Virus record (IMG/VR): IMGVR_UViG_3300025769_000355
Coordinates: 1 to 36,268 of that record
Source of the DNA: a virus
Length of the DNA stretch: 36,268 nt
Direction: 5' to 3' (one strand)
The notes below the pieces were generated by a model. That model searched no databases and was not told the origin of the DNA. It was given only the letters and a program-made list of their open reading frames with translations. Both the position numbers and the translations under genes were made by a program. The first letter of the stretch is position 1. Every line of letters starts with the position of its first letter. Below, in pieces: positions 21,379-29,385 of the stretch.

Positions 21379-23362
21379 ATTGAATAAATTACCAAATGAT
21401 TACCAAAACTTTATAGCCTTAAGCAGATACGCTAGGTGGCTACCTGAAAAGAAAAGAAGAGAGACTTGGAAAGAAACTGTAGCACGTTACTTTGATTTTA
21501 TGGAAACACACCTTATAGAGAATACTAAGATAGGAGAAGTTACAGAAAAACTAGACCCAAAGACTAGGAAGATACTTGAGGATGCGGTATGTAACTTAGA
21601 AGTTATGCCTAGTATGAGAGCTCTTATGACCGCAGGACCTGCTCTAGCTAAGAATAATATAGCAGGATATAACTGTGCTTATCTTAGTGTAGACCACCCT
21701 AAAGCATTTGATGAAACATTGTTTATACTTATGCACGGTACTGGTGTAGGGTTCAGCGTAGAGAGACAACACGTCAATAAACTACCTGATGTTCCTGAGA
21801 CTATGGTAGATGTAGAGGATGTTATTGTCGTACAGGATAGCAAAGAAGGATGGCAATCAGCTTTCCGTAAACTTATCACTTATTTATATGATGGTGAGAT
21901 GCCTAAGTGGGACTTTTCTAAGGTGAGACCTAAAGGTGCTAGACTACAGACATTCGGTGGTAGGGCTAGTGGTCCTGAACCTCTACTTGATTTGTTTAAC
22001 TTTTCTACTAACATCTTTAAAGAAGCAGGGGGACGTAAACTTACGTCGTACGAATGTCACCGGATGATGTGTAAGATTGCTGAGGTTGTAGTTGTAGGTG
22101 GTGTACGCAGGTCAGCCCTTATCTCTCTATCTAATCTTACTGATGAGCGTATGCGTAATGCTAAGAGTGGTCAATGGTGGTCAGATACTCCTGAGATGGC
22201 TTTAAGTAATAATAGTGTATGTTATACAGAGAAGCCTGATATTGGCATCTTTATGAAAGAGTGGACGTCTTTATATGAGTCTAAGTCAGGTGAGCGTGGT
22301 ATCTTCAACAGAGAAGCCGCTATCAAACAAGTAGCATCTATAGGCAGACGTGACACAGACCACGACTTTGGTTGTAATCCTTGTAGTGAAATCATACTGA
22401 GAGATGGTCAGTTCTGTAATCTTACTGAGGTTGTGGTAAGAGCGGAAGACACGCAGAAGGATATACTCCGTAAGGTTAGACTAGCTACTATATTGGGTAC
22501 GTTCCAAGCGTCACTAACTAACATTAAACGCTTACGTCCTAAGTGGGTACACAATACAGAAGAGGAAGCACTACTAGGTGTATCTCTTACTGGTATTATG
22601 GATAATGCTTTTATGAACGGTAGTAGTGATGACAGTAGAGGATACTACGGCAAGAGAAGTTTAGCTGACTTTTTAGTAGACCTTAGAAAAGAAACAGTTA
22701 AGACTAATGAGCATTGGTCAGAGCTACTGGGAATTCAACAAGCTACTGCTACTACTGCTATTAAGCCTAGTGGTACGGTAAGCCAGTTAGTTGATAGTGC
22801 TAGTGGTATACATACTAGACATAGTGATTATTATATCCGTAGGGTTAGAGCAGACGCTAAAGACCCTATAGCACAACTTATGGAAGACCAAGGCATACCT
22901 TGCGAGGCTGATGTTATGAAACCTAATAGTGTTAAGGTATTCTCTTTCCCTATGAAAGCTCCTGATGGTGCTATAACTAGAAACGAAAGGACTGCTATAG
23001 AACAACTAGAGTTATGGCTCAAGTATCAGAGACATTACTGTGAGCATAAGCCTAGTGTAACTATTAGTGTTAGGGAACACGAGTGGATGGAAGTAGGTGC
23101 GTGGGTATACAAACACTTTGATGAAGTATCAGGTGTTAGTTTCCTACCGCACTCAGACCATACATATCAGCAAGCACCATACGAGGAGTGTGATAAGAAG
23201 ACACACGATGCACTAGCTAAGACTATGCCCAAGCAAGTCAACTGGGATTTGATTAGCGAGTATGAACTTACTGACTCTACAGTAGGAACTAAGACACTAG
23301 CTTGTACTGGTAGTGTATGTGAGCTTGTTGATTTAGTAGAAGAAGAGAGGGATATAGAATGA
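21371..23362 (+). CDS. nrdJ: Ribonucleotide reductase, class II (adenosylcobalamin-dependent, monomeric RTPR type)
   Basis: A 663-residue RTPR-type reductase that converts ribonucleotides to deoxynucleotides for phage DNA. Matching features: CAYLSVD (Cys102, first redox Cys), NPCSE (Asn336, thiyl Cys338, Glu340), FCNLTE (Cys349, second redox Cys), and the C-terminal ACTGSVCELV with Cys645 and Cys650, spaced as in the Lactobacillus enzyme. No class I metal site is present, so it needs B12 from the host. It is somewhat shorter than bacterial RTPR (~740). AAGGAG abuts the ATG at 21371; the TTG at 21380 (9-base spacing) may be the real start. Confidence 0.93.
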   Translation: MNKLNKLPNDYQNFIALSRYARWLPEKKRRETWKETVARYFDFMETHLIENTKIGEVTEKLDPKTRKILEDAVCNLEVMPSMRALMTAGPALAKNNIAGYNCAYLSVDHPKAFDETLFILMHGTGVGFSVERQHVNKLPDVPETMVDVEDVIVVQDSKEGWQSAFRKLITYLYDGEMPKWDFSKVRPKGARLQTFGGRASGPEPLLDLFNFSTNIFKEAGGRKLTSYECHRMMCKIAEVVVVGGVRRSALISLSNLTDERMRNAKSGQWWSDTPEMALSNNSVCYTEKPDIGIFMKEWTSLYESKSGERGIFNREAAIKQVASIGRRDTDHDFGCNPCSEIILRDGQFCNLTEVVVRAEDTQKDILRKVRLATILGTFQASLTNIKRLRPKWVHNTEEEALLGVSLTGIMDNAFMNGSSDDSRGYYGKRSLADFLVDLRKETVKTNEHWSELLGIQQATATTAIKPSGTVSQLVDSASGIHTRHSDYYIRRVRADAKDPIAQLMEDQGIPCEADVMKPNSVKVFSFPMKAPDGAITRNERTAIEQLELWLKYQRHYCEHKPSVTISVREHEWMEVGAWVYKHFDEVSGVSFLPHSDHTYQQAPYEECDKKTHDALAKTMPKQVNWDLISEYELTDSTVGTKTLACTGSVCELVDLVEEERDIE

Positions 23363-23493
23363 AATATTTATTAATTGTTTTTGTTTTTGCAACGGGATGC
23401 TCTGAGTTGCAAACTAAGTTTGATATGCACAAGGATGAACAACTAACTTGCAGAGCAGAAGATGAATCGCTATGTGCGGGGTGGAAACTATGA
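23359..23493 (+). CDS. Tiny predicted lipoprotein
   Basis: A 44-residue protein with a hydrophobic leader MKYLLIVFVFATGC; Cys14 is a lipobox-like site (ATGC). The mature part is short and has two more Cys (LTCRAEDESLCAGW). The start overlaps the reductase stop as ATGA and its own stop overlaps the next start. Small lipoproteins at the end of a phage early arm can serve lysis (Rz1-like) or superinfection exclusion; neither is proven. Confidence 0.6.
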   Translation: MKYLLIVFVFATGCSELQTKFDMHKDEQLTCRAEDESLCAGWKL

Positions 23494-23612
23494 GAGAAAA
23501 AATAGAAATGTTCTTACACTGTACACTTGCAATAGCGACAATAGTTTCTACGAGTTGTCTAGTCTATGTAGTTATGTGGCTAGAAGCTCTTAGGAAAGGG
23601 TGGCTTGTATAG
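23490..23612 (+). CDS. Tiny membrane protein
   Basis: A 40-residue product with a single membrane helix (LHCTLAIATIVSTSCLVYVV) and a positive C-terminus (ALRKGWLV). It starts in ATGA overlap with the preceding lipoprotein gene, making a possible membrane-acting pair. It is too short to assign to a family. Confidence 0.52.
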   Translation: MREKIEMFLHCTLAIATIVSTSCLVYVVMWLEALRKGWLV

Positions 23613-23644
23613 CCGATGTTTTACATTTAATATAGGAGTAAAAT

Positions 23645-23887
23645 ATGTTAGAGAAAGTAAAGAACGGTGCTGATGGTGCGATTGACGTTGGTATCAAATT
23701 AATTAGCTTATCAATTATATTACAGATTATCTTCGGTCCGAAGGTAGCCTTCCTTACAGGAGATGTAATTGGTTCTATTTTAGGTATAGTATGGACCTTA
23801 GGCAATGGGGGATTGGCAGGTATAATCGCAGCCCTTATCATTTGGAGGCTACTTGACAAAGACATAGTCAATGAGCTCAAAGACTAA
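23645..23887 (+). CDS. Small two-helix membrane protein
   Basis: An 80-residue protein with two hydrophobic helices, about residues 16-32 (GIKLISLSIILQIIFGP) and 41-68 (VIGSILGIVWTLGNGG then LAGIIAALIIW), and charged ends. Size and layout would suit a class II holin, but the gene lies at the end of the early arm and no endolysin is adjacent, so this is only a possibility. ATAGGAG is 7 bases upstream. Confidence 0.62.
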   Translation: MLEKVKNGADGAIDVGIKLISLSIILQIIFGPKVAFLTGDVIGSILGIVWTLGNGGLAGIIAALIIWRLLDKDIVNELKD

Positions 23888-24014
23888 GGCTAATAAAAAC
23901 ACTTGGGGTCTCGTCCGTATGGATGGGACTTCCAAGTTATACCACTCATTAAAAGTTAAACGTTTAACAAAAACTCAGCCTAGAGATTTATGGAAGAACG
24001 ACTGGAGAAAATAG
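23871..24014 (+). CDS. Small basic protein
   Basis: A 47-residue basic protein, MSSKTKANKNTWGLVRMDGT then SKLYHSLKVKRLTKTQPRDL and WKNDWRK. The composition suggests nucleic-acid binding. It overlaps the preceding gene by 17 bp and is followed 1 bp later by the next start. The sixth TTGTTAAA-type palindrome lies in its middle, encoding V-K-R-L-T. No family was recognised. Confidence 0.58.
   Translation: MSSKTKANKNTWGLVRMDGTSKLYHSLKVKRLTKTQPRDLWKNDWRK
23953..23970. promoter_or_regulatory. Palindrome GTTAAA-CG-TTTAAC, copy 6 of 6
   Basis: A perfect 14-bp palindrome with the TTGTTAAA right flank (AA) and altered left flank. It lies 46 bp before the last rightward gene (24016) and inside a small gene, in the same reading phase as copies 4 and 5. 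Confidence 0.5.
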
Positions 24015-24015
24015 T

Positions 24016-24450
24016 ATGAATGAAGACAAAGTTATTAAAGCATTAAACAGTATGAAATATAATTTTGAACCTATGGATGATAAGTTCTCTAGGTATGATG
24101 CTTTTGATAAAGAGCACGGCATTATGCTAGAGATTAAATGTAGGAAGAAACATTATCCTGACACTTTAATTGAAAAGATTAAGTTTGATTGGAACAAAAA
24201 ATTTGCAGAAGAAAACGATTTAGAGTTTTGGTACGCAGTATCTATGCCTAACAAACCCGGCAGTCATACTATTTATATCTTTGACCCTGCTAATCTAGAA
24301 GCAGAAGAAGAGGGATATGATTTTAAATGGCACATAAAAAAACTCCCTGAGAAAACTGAGTTCCAAGGGAGTCAATGGATAGACAAAGAAGTTGGTTATC
24401 TACATATAGATGATTGTCTATTATCTTTTGAAGAACGTACTAATCACTAA
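24016..24450 (+). CDS. Possible PD-(D/E)XK-fold protein, last rightward gene
   Basis: A 144-residue protein with a candidate nuclease core: Asp28 (SRYDAFD), then Glu39-x-Lys41 in GIMLEIKCRKKH, the D-x10-ExK spacing seen in small PD-(D/E)XK enzymes, followed by helices and EFWYAVSMPNK. A structure-specific or restriction-like nuclease is possible; no family match is claimed. It is the last gene of the rightward arm, and its 3' end overlaps the convergent gene by 11 bp. The leftward terminator hairpin lies within it. Confidence 0.6.
   Translation: MNEDKVIKALNSMKYNFEPMDDKFSRYDAFDKEHGIMLEIKCRKKHYPDTLIEKIKFDWNKKFAEENDLEFWYAVSMPNKPGSHTIYIFDPANLEAEEEGYDFKWHIKKLPEKTEFQGSQWIDKEVGYLHIDDCLLSFEERTNH
24336..24372 (-). 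terminator. Leftward rho-independent terminator inside the convergent gene
   Basis: Read on the minus strand, ACTCCCT (24372-24366) pairs with AGGGAGT (24348-24342), with a partly structured 17-base loop, then seven T (24342-24336). It sits about 70 bp past the last leftward stop codon and should end the late transcript. Confidence 0.75.
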
Positions 24451-24964
24451 ATTTATTTATTACCTCACCTAATTTACCTTGACCGTATCCGTATTGAGAC
24501 GATTTAGACCAGTCTTGATTCTGTGGTACGGTCTCAGTATGTGTAAACAATCCTCTCTGATATGCCTCATCAAAGGACATACCCGTACCTCCCGCAACAT
24601 TAGCACCTAAGTCATCTACAGAGAAACCGGTGCTACCTTTAAAATAACCTTCTTCTGGATTGAAGTAAGGCACTCTCTGGCTATCTCCAATTTCTTTGCC
24701 TACACCTACAGCTAAAGCTAAAGGACCTCCTACGTTGTATTTTAGGTTCTGCGTAGCGAAGTAGTGAGATAACAAATCTTTATCAGCATTAGGATACACC
24801 TTGTTTCCTTCACTGTCTACTAAATTCATAATAGCTTTAACTTTGTTATCTACATCGGATTTATCATAATCGAGTTTATTCTGTACAAACTCTAATGTAC
24901 CGTCTACCATTCTAGAGCCTTTTCTTATAACATTAGTAAATAGTCCTGCTAAGTTAGGGTTCAT
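24440..24964 (-). CDS. Last leftward gene, putative virion-associated protein
   Basis: A 174-residue protein with a helical N-terminus (LAGLFTNVIRKGSRMVDGTL) and a Gly-rich middle (YNVGGPLALAVGVGKEIGDS), ending in polar low-complexity sequence (SSQYGYGQGKLGEVINKF). No lysozyme, amidase or protease motif is visible. It starts in ATGA overlap with the large protein upstream, so it probably works with it, perhaps as an ejection or internal protein. No family was recognised. Confidence 0.6.
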   Translation of the reverse strand: MNPNLAGLFTNVIRKGSRMVDGTLEFVQNKLDYDKSDVDNKVKAIMNLVDSEGNKVYPNADKDLLSHYFATQNLKYNVGGPLALAVGVGKEIGDSQRVPYFNPEEGYFKGSTGFSVDDLGANVAGGTGMSFDEAYQRGLFTHTETVPQNQDWSKSSQYGYGQGKLGEVINKFSD

Positions 24965-26553
24965 TGTTCTGCTCCTAAAACTGCTCCCGATACGGCTCCT
25001 GCTTGAGACATACCCGGAGTTACTCTTTTAGAAGGTAACTTACCTATGGTATTTACTAACTCATCAGCTTTATTTCTCATAGCGGGGTCTGCTATTCTTC
25101 TAGCAACAAAACCCGTTGCAGTAGGAATTAAAAAAGCCGGATGGAGATAAGAACCTGCAAAAGCTAACATAGTTAGGAATCTGTTAGAATTTGGAGATAA
25201 TTCAGCAGTCCTTTGGATAGTTCTTTCTATTATCCCTCCTTTTATAAACTGTTCCATTATTTTTTGCTCTGCATTAGAAAAATATTTCATAGATTTAGGA
25301 TTATTTAAAATATTTAAGACAGCATTTTTATATAAATCAACATCGGACATTTTACTAAAAGCACTTTTAGTTCTTTTAACAGCTTGAAATGCTTGGTCTA
25401 ATTTTTCTGCTTTTTTATAAAGACTATTAGCAACTCTAGCGGCTTCTAGTTCAGGAAACTGAGAGCCTTTTGCTTTTATAGTGTCGTCCACTAAATCCAT
25501 CATTTCTAAAATCATTTTCTGTTCTGGATGTTTGTTATATAAAGTAGACAATGCTTGCTTTACGTTATCCATCTGCATTAATGTATACTCTTTATTTCCT
25601 GCTTTTAAAGACTTAAAAACATTTAAAGCAGCAGTAACACCTTTGTCTTTTATTGCTGTGTGATGTCCTTCTATAGCTATTTGATTTGCTTTACTAAACA
25701 TTTCAGAAAAGTCTTTATTATTAAAAAGACCGTAAGATGTTTTTACATCTTCATAAGCAGTGTTTTTTAATTCTCTTAGTTTTGTAATACTTGGATTTTC
25801 TTTATTTTTTTTAAATAGGTTTTTTAGTTTTTCAGCTCCTTTACCAACTAAGGGTATTGTTTTTTCTAACCCTAAACCAAAAATACTACTTGCAACTCCA
25901 GTTGTTATACTGTCTACCGCTACTCCTCCTAAAGATTCTTCAGTAGAAGTTCCTGCACCATAAACAGCACCTACACTTCCAGAAGCAGCCATCGCTTGCT
26001 TTCCTGTTTTCATTTGCTTTATTATTTTAGGTGCTTTAAATATACCCGCAGGACTAACTACAGCACCCCCTAATTCGTATTTTAATGCTGTCATAGGTTG
26101 ATTAGTTCTAAACTCTTTTATTCTCTCTCTTTCCGAGTCTCTATACTTAGAATATAAATCAGCAAAAGATTCTTCTCCTGCTTTTCCAGATACTATATCA
26201 GATAGAGCTCCCATAGCTCCTTGTATTTCATCTCCCCACCCAAAAGTTTGTCCTTGAAAAACAAGCCTAGCTTTATCGTCTAAACTAGGAGTCCATTCAT
26301 TAGGTATGTTCCTGTTTAGAGGGTCAAACTTATCTCCCATTGCAATTTCAAAAGCAGCATTAAAATCCTCATTGCTTAACCCTACACTATCTGCCCATAC
26401 ACCTAAAGGCATAGCATCTTCTGGAGTTTCTGCGTCTTCTTTTTGTTTTTCCCACATTCTATATGCGAACTCTCCGTTAGAAAATTCAGAGTAAGGAACA
26501 CCGGCTGAAGTTTTTCCTCCCGGAGTGTTTTTTATTACATAGAAATTTGACAT
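24961..26553 (-). CDS. Putative internal virion (ejection) protein
   Basis: A 530-residue protein. The N-terminal ~150 residues are soluble (FAYRMWEKQKEDAETPED). Gly/Ala-rich hydrophobic stretches follow (ASGSVGAVYGAGTSTEESLG, SITTGVASSIFGLGLEKT), then a long Lys-rich helical part (about 240-440), and a final hydrophobic helix near 460-485 (LTMLAFAGSYLHPAFLIP). Membrane-active segments in a late-gene protein next to tail genes fit a podovirus ejection protein that helps DNA cross the envelope. No transglycosylase motif is seen. Assigned from context. Confidence 0.6.
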   Translation of the reverse strand: MSNFYVIKNTPGGKTSAGVPYSEFSNGEFAYRMWEKQKEDAETPEDAMPLGVWADSVGLSNEDFNAAFEIAMGDKFDPLNRNIPNEWTPSLDDKARLVFQGQTFGWGDEIQGAMGALSDIVSGKAGEESFADLYSKYRDSERERIKEFRTNQPMTALKYELGGAVVSPAGIFKAPKIIKQMKTGKQAMAASGSVGAVYGAGTSTEESLGGVAVDSITTGVASSIFGLGLEKTIPLVGKGAEKLKNLFKKNKENPSITKLRELKNTAYEDVKTSYGLFNNKDFSEMFSKANQIAIEGHHTAIKDKGVTAALNVFKSLKAGNKEYTLMQMDNVKQALSTLYNKHPEQKMILEMMDLVDDTIKAKGSQFPELEAARVANSLYKKAEKLDQAFQAVKRTKSAFSKMSDVDLYKNAVLNILNNPKSMKYFSNAEQKIMEQFIKGGIIERTIQRTAELSPNSNRFLTMLAFAGSYLHPAFLIPTATGFVARRIADPAMRNKADELVNTIGKLPSKRVTPGMSQAGAVSGAVLGAEQ

Positions 26554-26561
26554 TTAACCTC

Positions 26562-27773
26562 CTAAAATGCTGATTCTTGTTTTTTCTCAACTAAAGTAAC
26601 TATAGGCTCTCCTGATACAGGGTCTTTTGTTACCTCATATGTACTTGATAACTTTAAGTCTTTTATTTCTTCTGTTCCTTTAGCATTCATAAGAATTAAC
26701 ATATTTTTATAATGGTCTTGTATTTTTTCAAGATTAGCATAAAAAACTTCAGGTTGTTGGTCTAGACTTAAGCTACCTAATGATGCCTGTAATGCTACTA
26801 ATTCTTGTATTGCTACTTGACCTAATGCTCCTCCAGTAGGTGACGCCTCTCTCATAGCTTGTAGTTTGTCAAAACCTATGTTTGCCGTTATAGCTAGTAT
26901 AGCGTTTTCCATATTTTTTCTTTTAGTTCCCGGATATCCTGTAGCACTTAATGCCTTTGCTTCTACTGAAAATATAGCGTCTCTAGTTGATTTTACAACA
27001 CCCTTACCAACTTCTGTCATTCTGTCATTATATATATCAAAAGCACTATCTACAAGTTCTAACACATTATTTGCTTGACCTATAGTTAATTGTTCTTTTA
27101 ATGCTGTTATCCTTTCTAATTCTTTTGCAGCTTTGTCTGCAGGCGAACCCGGAATTTCTGTAGCTCCGATAATGTTTCCGTCCTCATCTTTGACTGCCAT
27201 AAAGTCTGTAGATAAATTAACATCTTCACCTGTTGAAAATTTATCTGTTACATAAGGATTTCCATCTGCGTCCCTAATAACTTCATATTGGTTAGTATCT
27301 GGATTTAACTGCATTCTTATAGTTTGTGACGAATTATTAGGATTTCCTACTTCAATAGTTGGTTTTTTAGTAAACCTAGCATTTGCATCTGCTACCTGTT
27401 GATTTACTCTGTTGTCTTCTAAAGTGTCTGATAGTGTTCTAGCTCTCTCAGCAAATGATTGTGATAGTTGAGGATAGCCCGCCTGTATAAAATCTTGTGA
27501 TAGAGAGAATAAAACTTTAGGGTCATTCTGGTCAGCAGTAGAGTATCTAGATAAGATATTCTGTACATCTTCTTGTTTCTTTTGATTTCTAGTTTTCATA
27601 CCTGCCATTCCTGCCAAGCCTTCTATAAGCATACCACTACCTAGACCTGCAGCATAAGCCCCTGCTTCACCTTTTCCTAGTTTAGCTACTGCCATAGCTC
27701 TATCTCTCATAGATTGGTTCTCTGCTGAAGCTAAGTCTCCTGCACTAAATAAACCTGTTATTCCTGTTGCCAT
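26562..27773 (-). CDS. Putative internal virion protein
   Basis: A 403-residue protein with an Ala/Gly-rich N-terminus containing a hydrophobic stretch (GAYAAGLGSGMLIEGLAGMA), then helices (DPKVLFSLSQDFIQAGYPQL) and a beta-rich middle (about 150-215), and a helical C-terminal half (ELERITALKEQLTIGQANNV). It lies between the frameshift-bearing internal protein and the 530-residue protein, so it probably belongs to the same ejection complex. AAGGAA precedes the ATG. No family was recognised. Confidence 0.6.
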   Translation of the reverse strand: MATGITGLFSAGDLASAENQSMRDRAMAVAKLGKGEAGAYAAGLGSGMLIEGLAGMAGMKTRNQKKQEDVQNILSRYSTADQNDPKVLFSLSQDFIQAGYPQLSQSFAERARTLSDTLEDNRVNQQVADANARFTKKPTIEVGNPNNSSQTIRMQLNPDTNQYEVIRDADGNPYVTDKFSTGEDVNLSTDFMAVKDEDGNIIGATEIPGSPADKAAKELERITALKEQLTIGQANNVLELVDSAFDIYNDRMTEVGKGVVKSTRDAIFSVEAKALSATGYPGTKRKNMENAILAITANIGFDKLQAMREASPTGGALGQVAIQELVALQASLGSLSLDQQPEVFYANLEKIQDHYKNMLILMNAKGTEEIKDLKLSSTYEVTKDPVSGEPIVTLVEKKQESAF

Positions 27774-27782
27774 AATTATTCC

Positions 27783-27929
27783 TTAAAAGTTGTATTGACC
27801 TAAACTTAATCTATCAGAAAAAAGCCTAGGAGGTAAAACTGTAAAGTACCCATCATCTGCTGTAGCTATTTGATGTTCTTCACCATAAACATTAGTCCCC
27901 CTAGAATTACTAGGGGCTACAGCTTTCCC
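27783..27929 (-). other. -1 programmed frameshift site and 46-codon extension
   Basis: The slippery heptamer G GGA AAG (27929-27923, minus strand) is in the right phase of the 271-residue gene, 2 codons before its TAG. This is the heptamer used by phage lambda G/GT. Six bases later a perfect 7-bp hairpin begins, CCCCTAG-TAATT-CTAGGGG (27916-27898). A slip to -1 skips the stop and reads 46 more codons (AVAPSNSRGTNVYGEEHQIA, then TADDGYFTVLPPRLFSDRLS, LGQYNF) to TAA at 27783, 9 bases before the next gene. Without it this gap has no explanation. Confidence 0.82.
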
Positions 27930-28732
27930 GCATAACTTCCTCCCATAGCACTGTAAGCGTCAGACTGTGTACTCGGAGCTAACATACCGCCACCGCCTTT
28001 TTTATCAAACATACTATAAAAATCATCAAGGTCATATTTTTTTACTTGCTCTAAAAGACCTGCTGTTTGAGACTGTTTAAGTTTTGTGTAGGCATCTGCT
28101 GCTTCTCTAACTCCTTGTGTGTTAGCTCTTACATCAACACCTGCACCTATTGTTTGACCTAATTCTGCTTGTGGTCTTAGCATACCCGCAGTAGCACGAG
28201 CATCAGCACCAAATCCAAGTGCTTCGGCTCTAAGCATATTTCTGTAGTCCATACCAGTTCCTATAGCAGCCATTTGACCTCTCATTCTATCTCTACCGAT
28301 AGCATCTTCAATAGCCATTTGGTCATAGTAACCTTGTGTTCCAGTCCTACCTTGTGCTATAGCAGCTTCTTGTCCTTGAAGTCTCTGTTGATTAAAGGCA
28401 TCAGCATTAAACTCTTCAAACATTTTAAACTGTTCTTGTGCAAGTTTATTAGGGTCGCCCATCATATTCTGCAACTCTTGATTTGCCATCGAAGACGAGC
28501 CCAAGAATCCTTGCATCATAGCCTGATACTCAGGATTTAAGGTTTGAATCATCTCTTTAGTCTCAGAGTCAAACTCTACGTTGCCTGCAGGACCTCTACT
28601 ACTCCAAGGTAGTGACCTTTCGTATGCTAGTTCCCTTTGCTGTTCAGCATATGCACGCCTGTCTTTTGCGTCTTTCCTCGCTTGGTATTGACCAAAAAGA
28701 CCAACTCCTGCGTTTATTAATGCTCCAATCAT
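27917..28732 (-). CDS. Internal virion protein, T7 gp14-like in character, with frameshift-extended form
   Basis: The zero-frame product has 271 residues. It starts with a hydrophobic Ala/Gly helix (MIGALINAGVGLFGQYQARK), then a Gln/Ala/Glu/Arg-rich helical region (KDRRAYAEQQRELAYERSLP, LRAEALGFGADARATAGM) and a Gly-rich end. A short membrane-active N-terminus plus a long helix is typical of small podovirus ejection proteins (gp14-like). A -1 frameshift at codon 270 would give a 316-residue form. AGGAG is 9 bases upstream. It follows the collar-type fibre gene and precedes two larger internal proteins. Confidence 0.7.
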   Translation of the reverse strand: MIGALINAGVGLFGQYQARKDAKDRRAYAEQQRELAYERSLPWSSRGPAGNVEFDSETKEMIQTLNPEYQAMMQGFLGSSSMANQELQNMMGDPNKLAQEQFKMFEEFNADAFNQQRLQGQEAAIAQGRTGTQGYYDQMAIEDAIGRDRMRGQMAAIGTGMDYRNMLRAEALGFGADARATAGMLRPQAELGQTIGAGVDVRANTQGVREAADAYTKLKQSQTAGLLEQVKKYDLDDFYSMFDKKGGGGMLAPSTQSDAYSAMGGSYAGKL

Positions 28733-28743
28733 TATTTAATCTC

Positions 28744-29385
28744 CTATGCTGTGCGTTTCCACATATAGACTACTATATATGGTTGTAAAATATCGTGAGT
28801 GTGTGCTGCTCCACCACCTGCTGCTTGTATTACTCCACTTGAGCCAAGATTAGGCTCACCAGCAGAACTATCAACAGCTTCTACTGTTGTCTGTCCATTT
28901 TGTAAAAGAAGCCTGTCATAACTTCCATCACTATGGTTATGTGAAGGTATTTCACTAAGTGTTAATGTGTGTGAATCTGTTTCAGCACCACCTGTAGCAT
29001 TAAGCGTATCAAATGTACCACTTGATGCTTTACCTACTGGAACTTTACCTTCTGCGTAAGCTGCCCAAGTACCAAATCCAAGAAGTGTTGCTGGGTTTGT
29101 TGATACAGCAGCATTCATATATATTGAACCTACTGGGTATATTGCCTGTAAAGCTGTTTGCACAAAAGCAGTTGTTGCCACTTGCGTTGTATTTGCTCCT
29201 GTACTTGCTGTTGTTGCACTAAATGCTTCGGCAGCATCTCCGTTAATGTCTGCTTTAGTATTTACTGCTGTTTCTACTGCTGAAAATTCAGTGTGGAAAT
29301 CAGCTCCTGATATTACTTTTGCTGCATCTGAGTCTGCTAAAGCATCTTTTCCAGACCAAGCTACAACTTTTGAATAGTCTGCCAT
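28744..29385 (-). CDS. Tail collar-type fibre protein (T4 gp12/MdpB-like domain)
   Basis: A 213-residue protein. The N-terminal ~80 residues are Ala/Thr-rich (FHTEFSAVETAVNTKADING, TTQVATTAFVQTALQA). The collar-domain signature follows: YPVGSIYMNAAVSTNPATLL, GFGTWAAYAEGKVPVG, LSEIPSHNH, AHTHDILQPYIVVYMWKRTA. The His-X-His pairs (HNH, HTH) bind metal in the T4 short-fibre domain. It is probably a trimeric virion fibre used for host recognition. It starts in TAATG overlap with the tail-tube gene upstream. Confidence 0.85.
   Translation of the reverse strand: MADYSKVVAWSGKDALADSDAAKVISGADFHTEFSAVETAVNTKADINGDAAEAFSATTASTGANTTQVATTAFVQTALQAIYPVGSIYMNAAVSTNPATLLGFGTWAAYAEGKVPVGKASSGTFDTLNATGGAETDSHTLTLSEIPSHNHSDGSYDRLLLQNGQTTVEAVDSSAGEPNLGSSGVIQAAGGGAAHTHDILQPYIVVYMWKRTA

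Noticed and set aside
22140-22146. Third CTGATGA core (within the ribonucleotide reductase gene)
   Set aside because: No hammerhead helices or GAAA partner nearby; explained by conserved protein coding.
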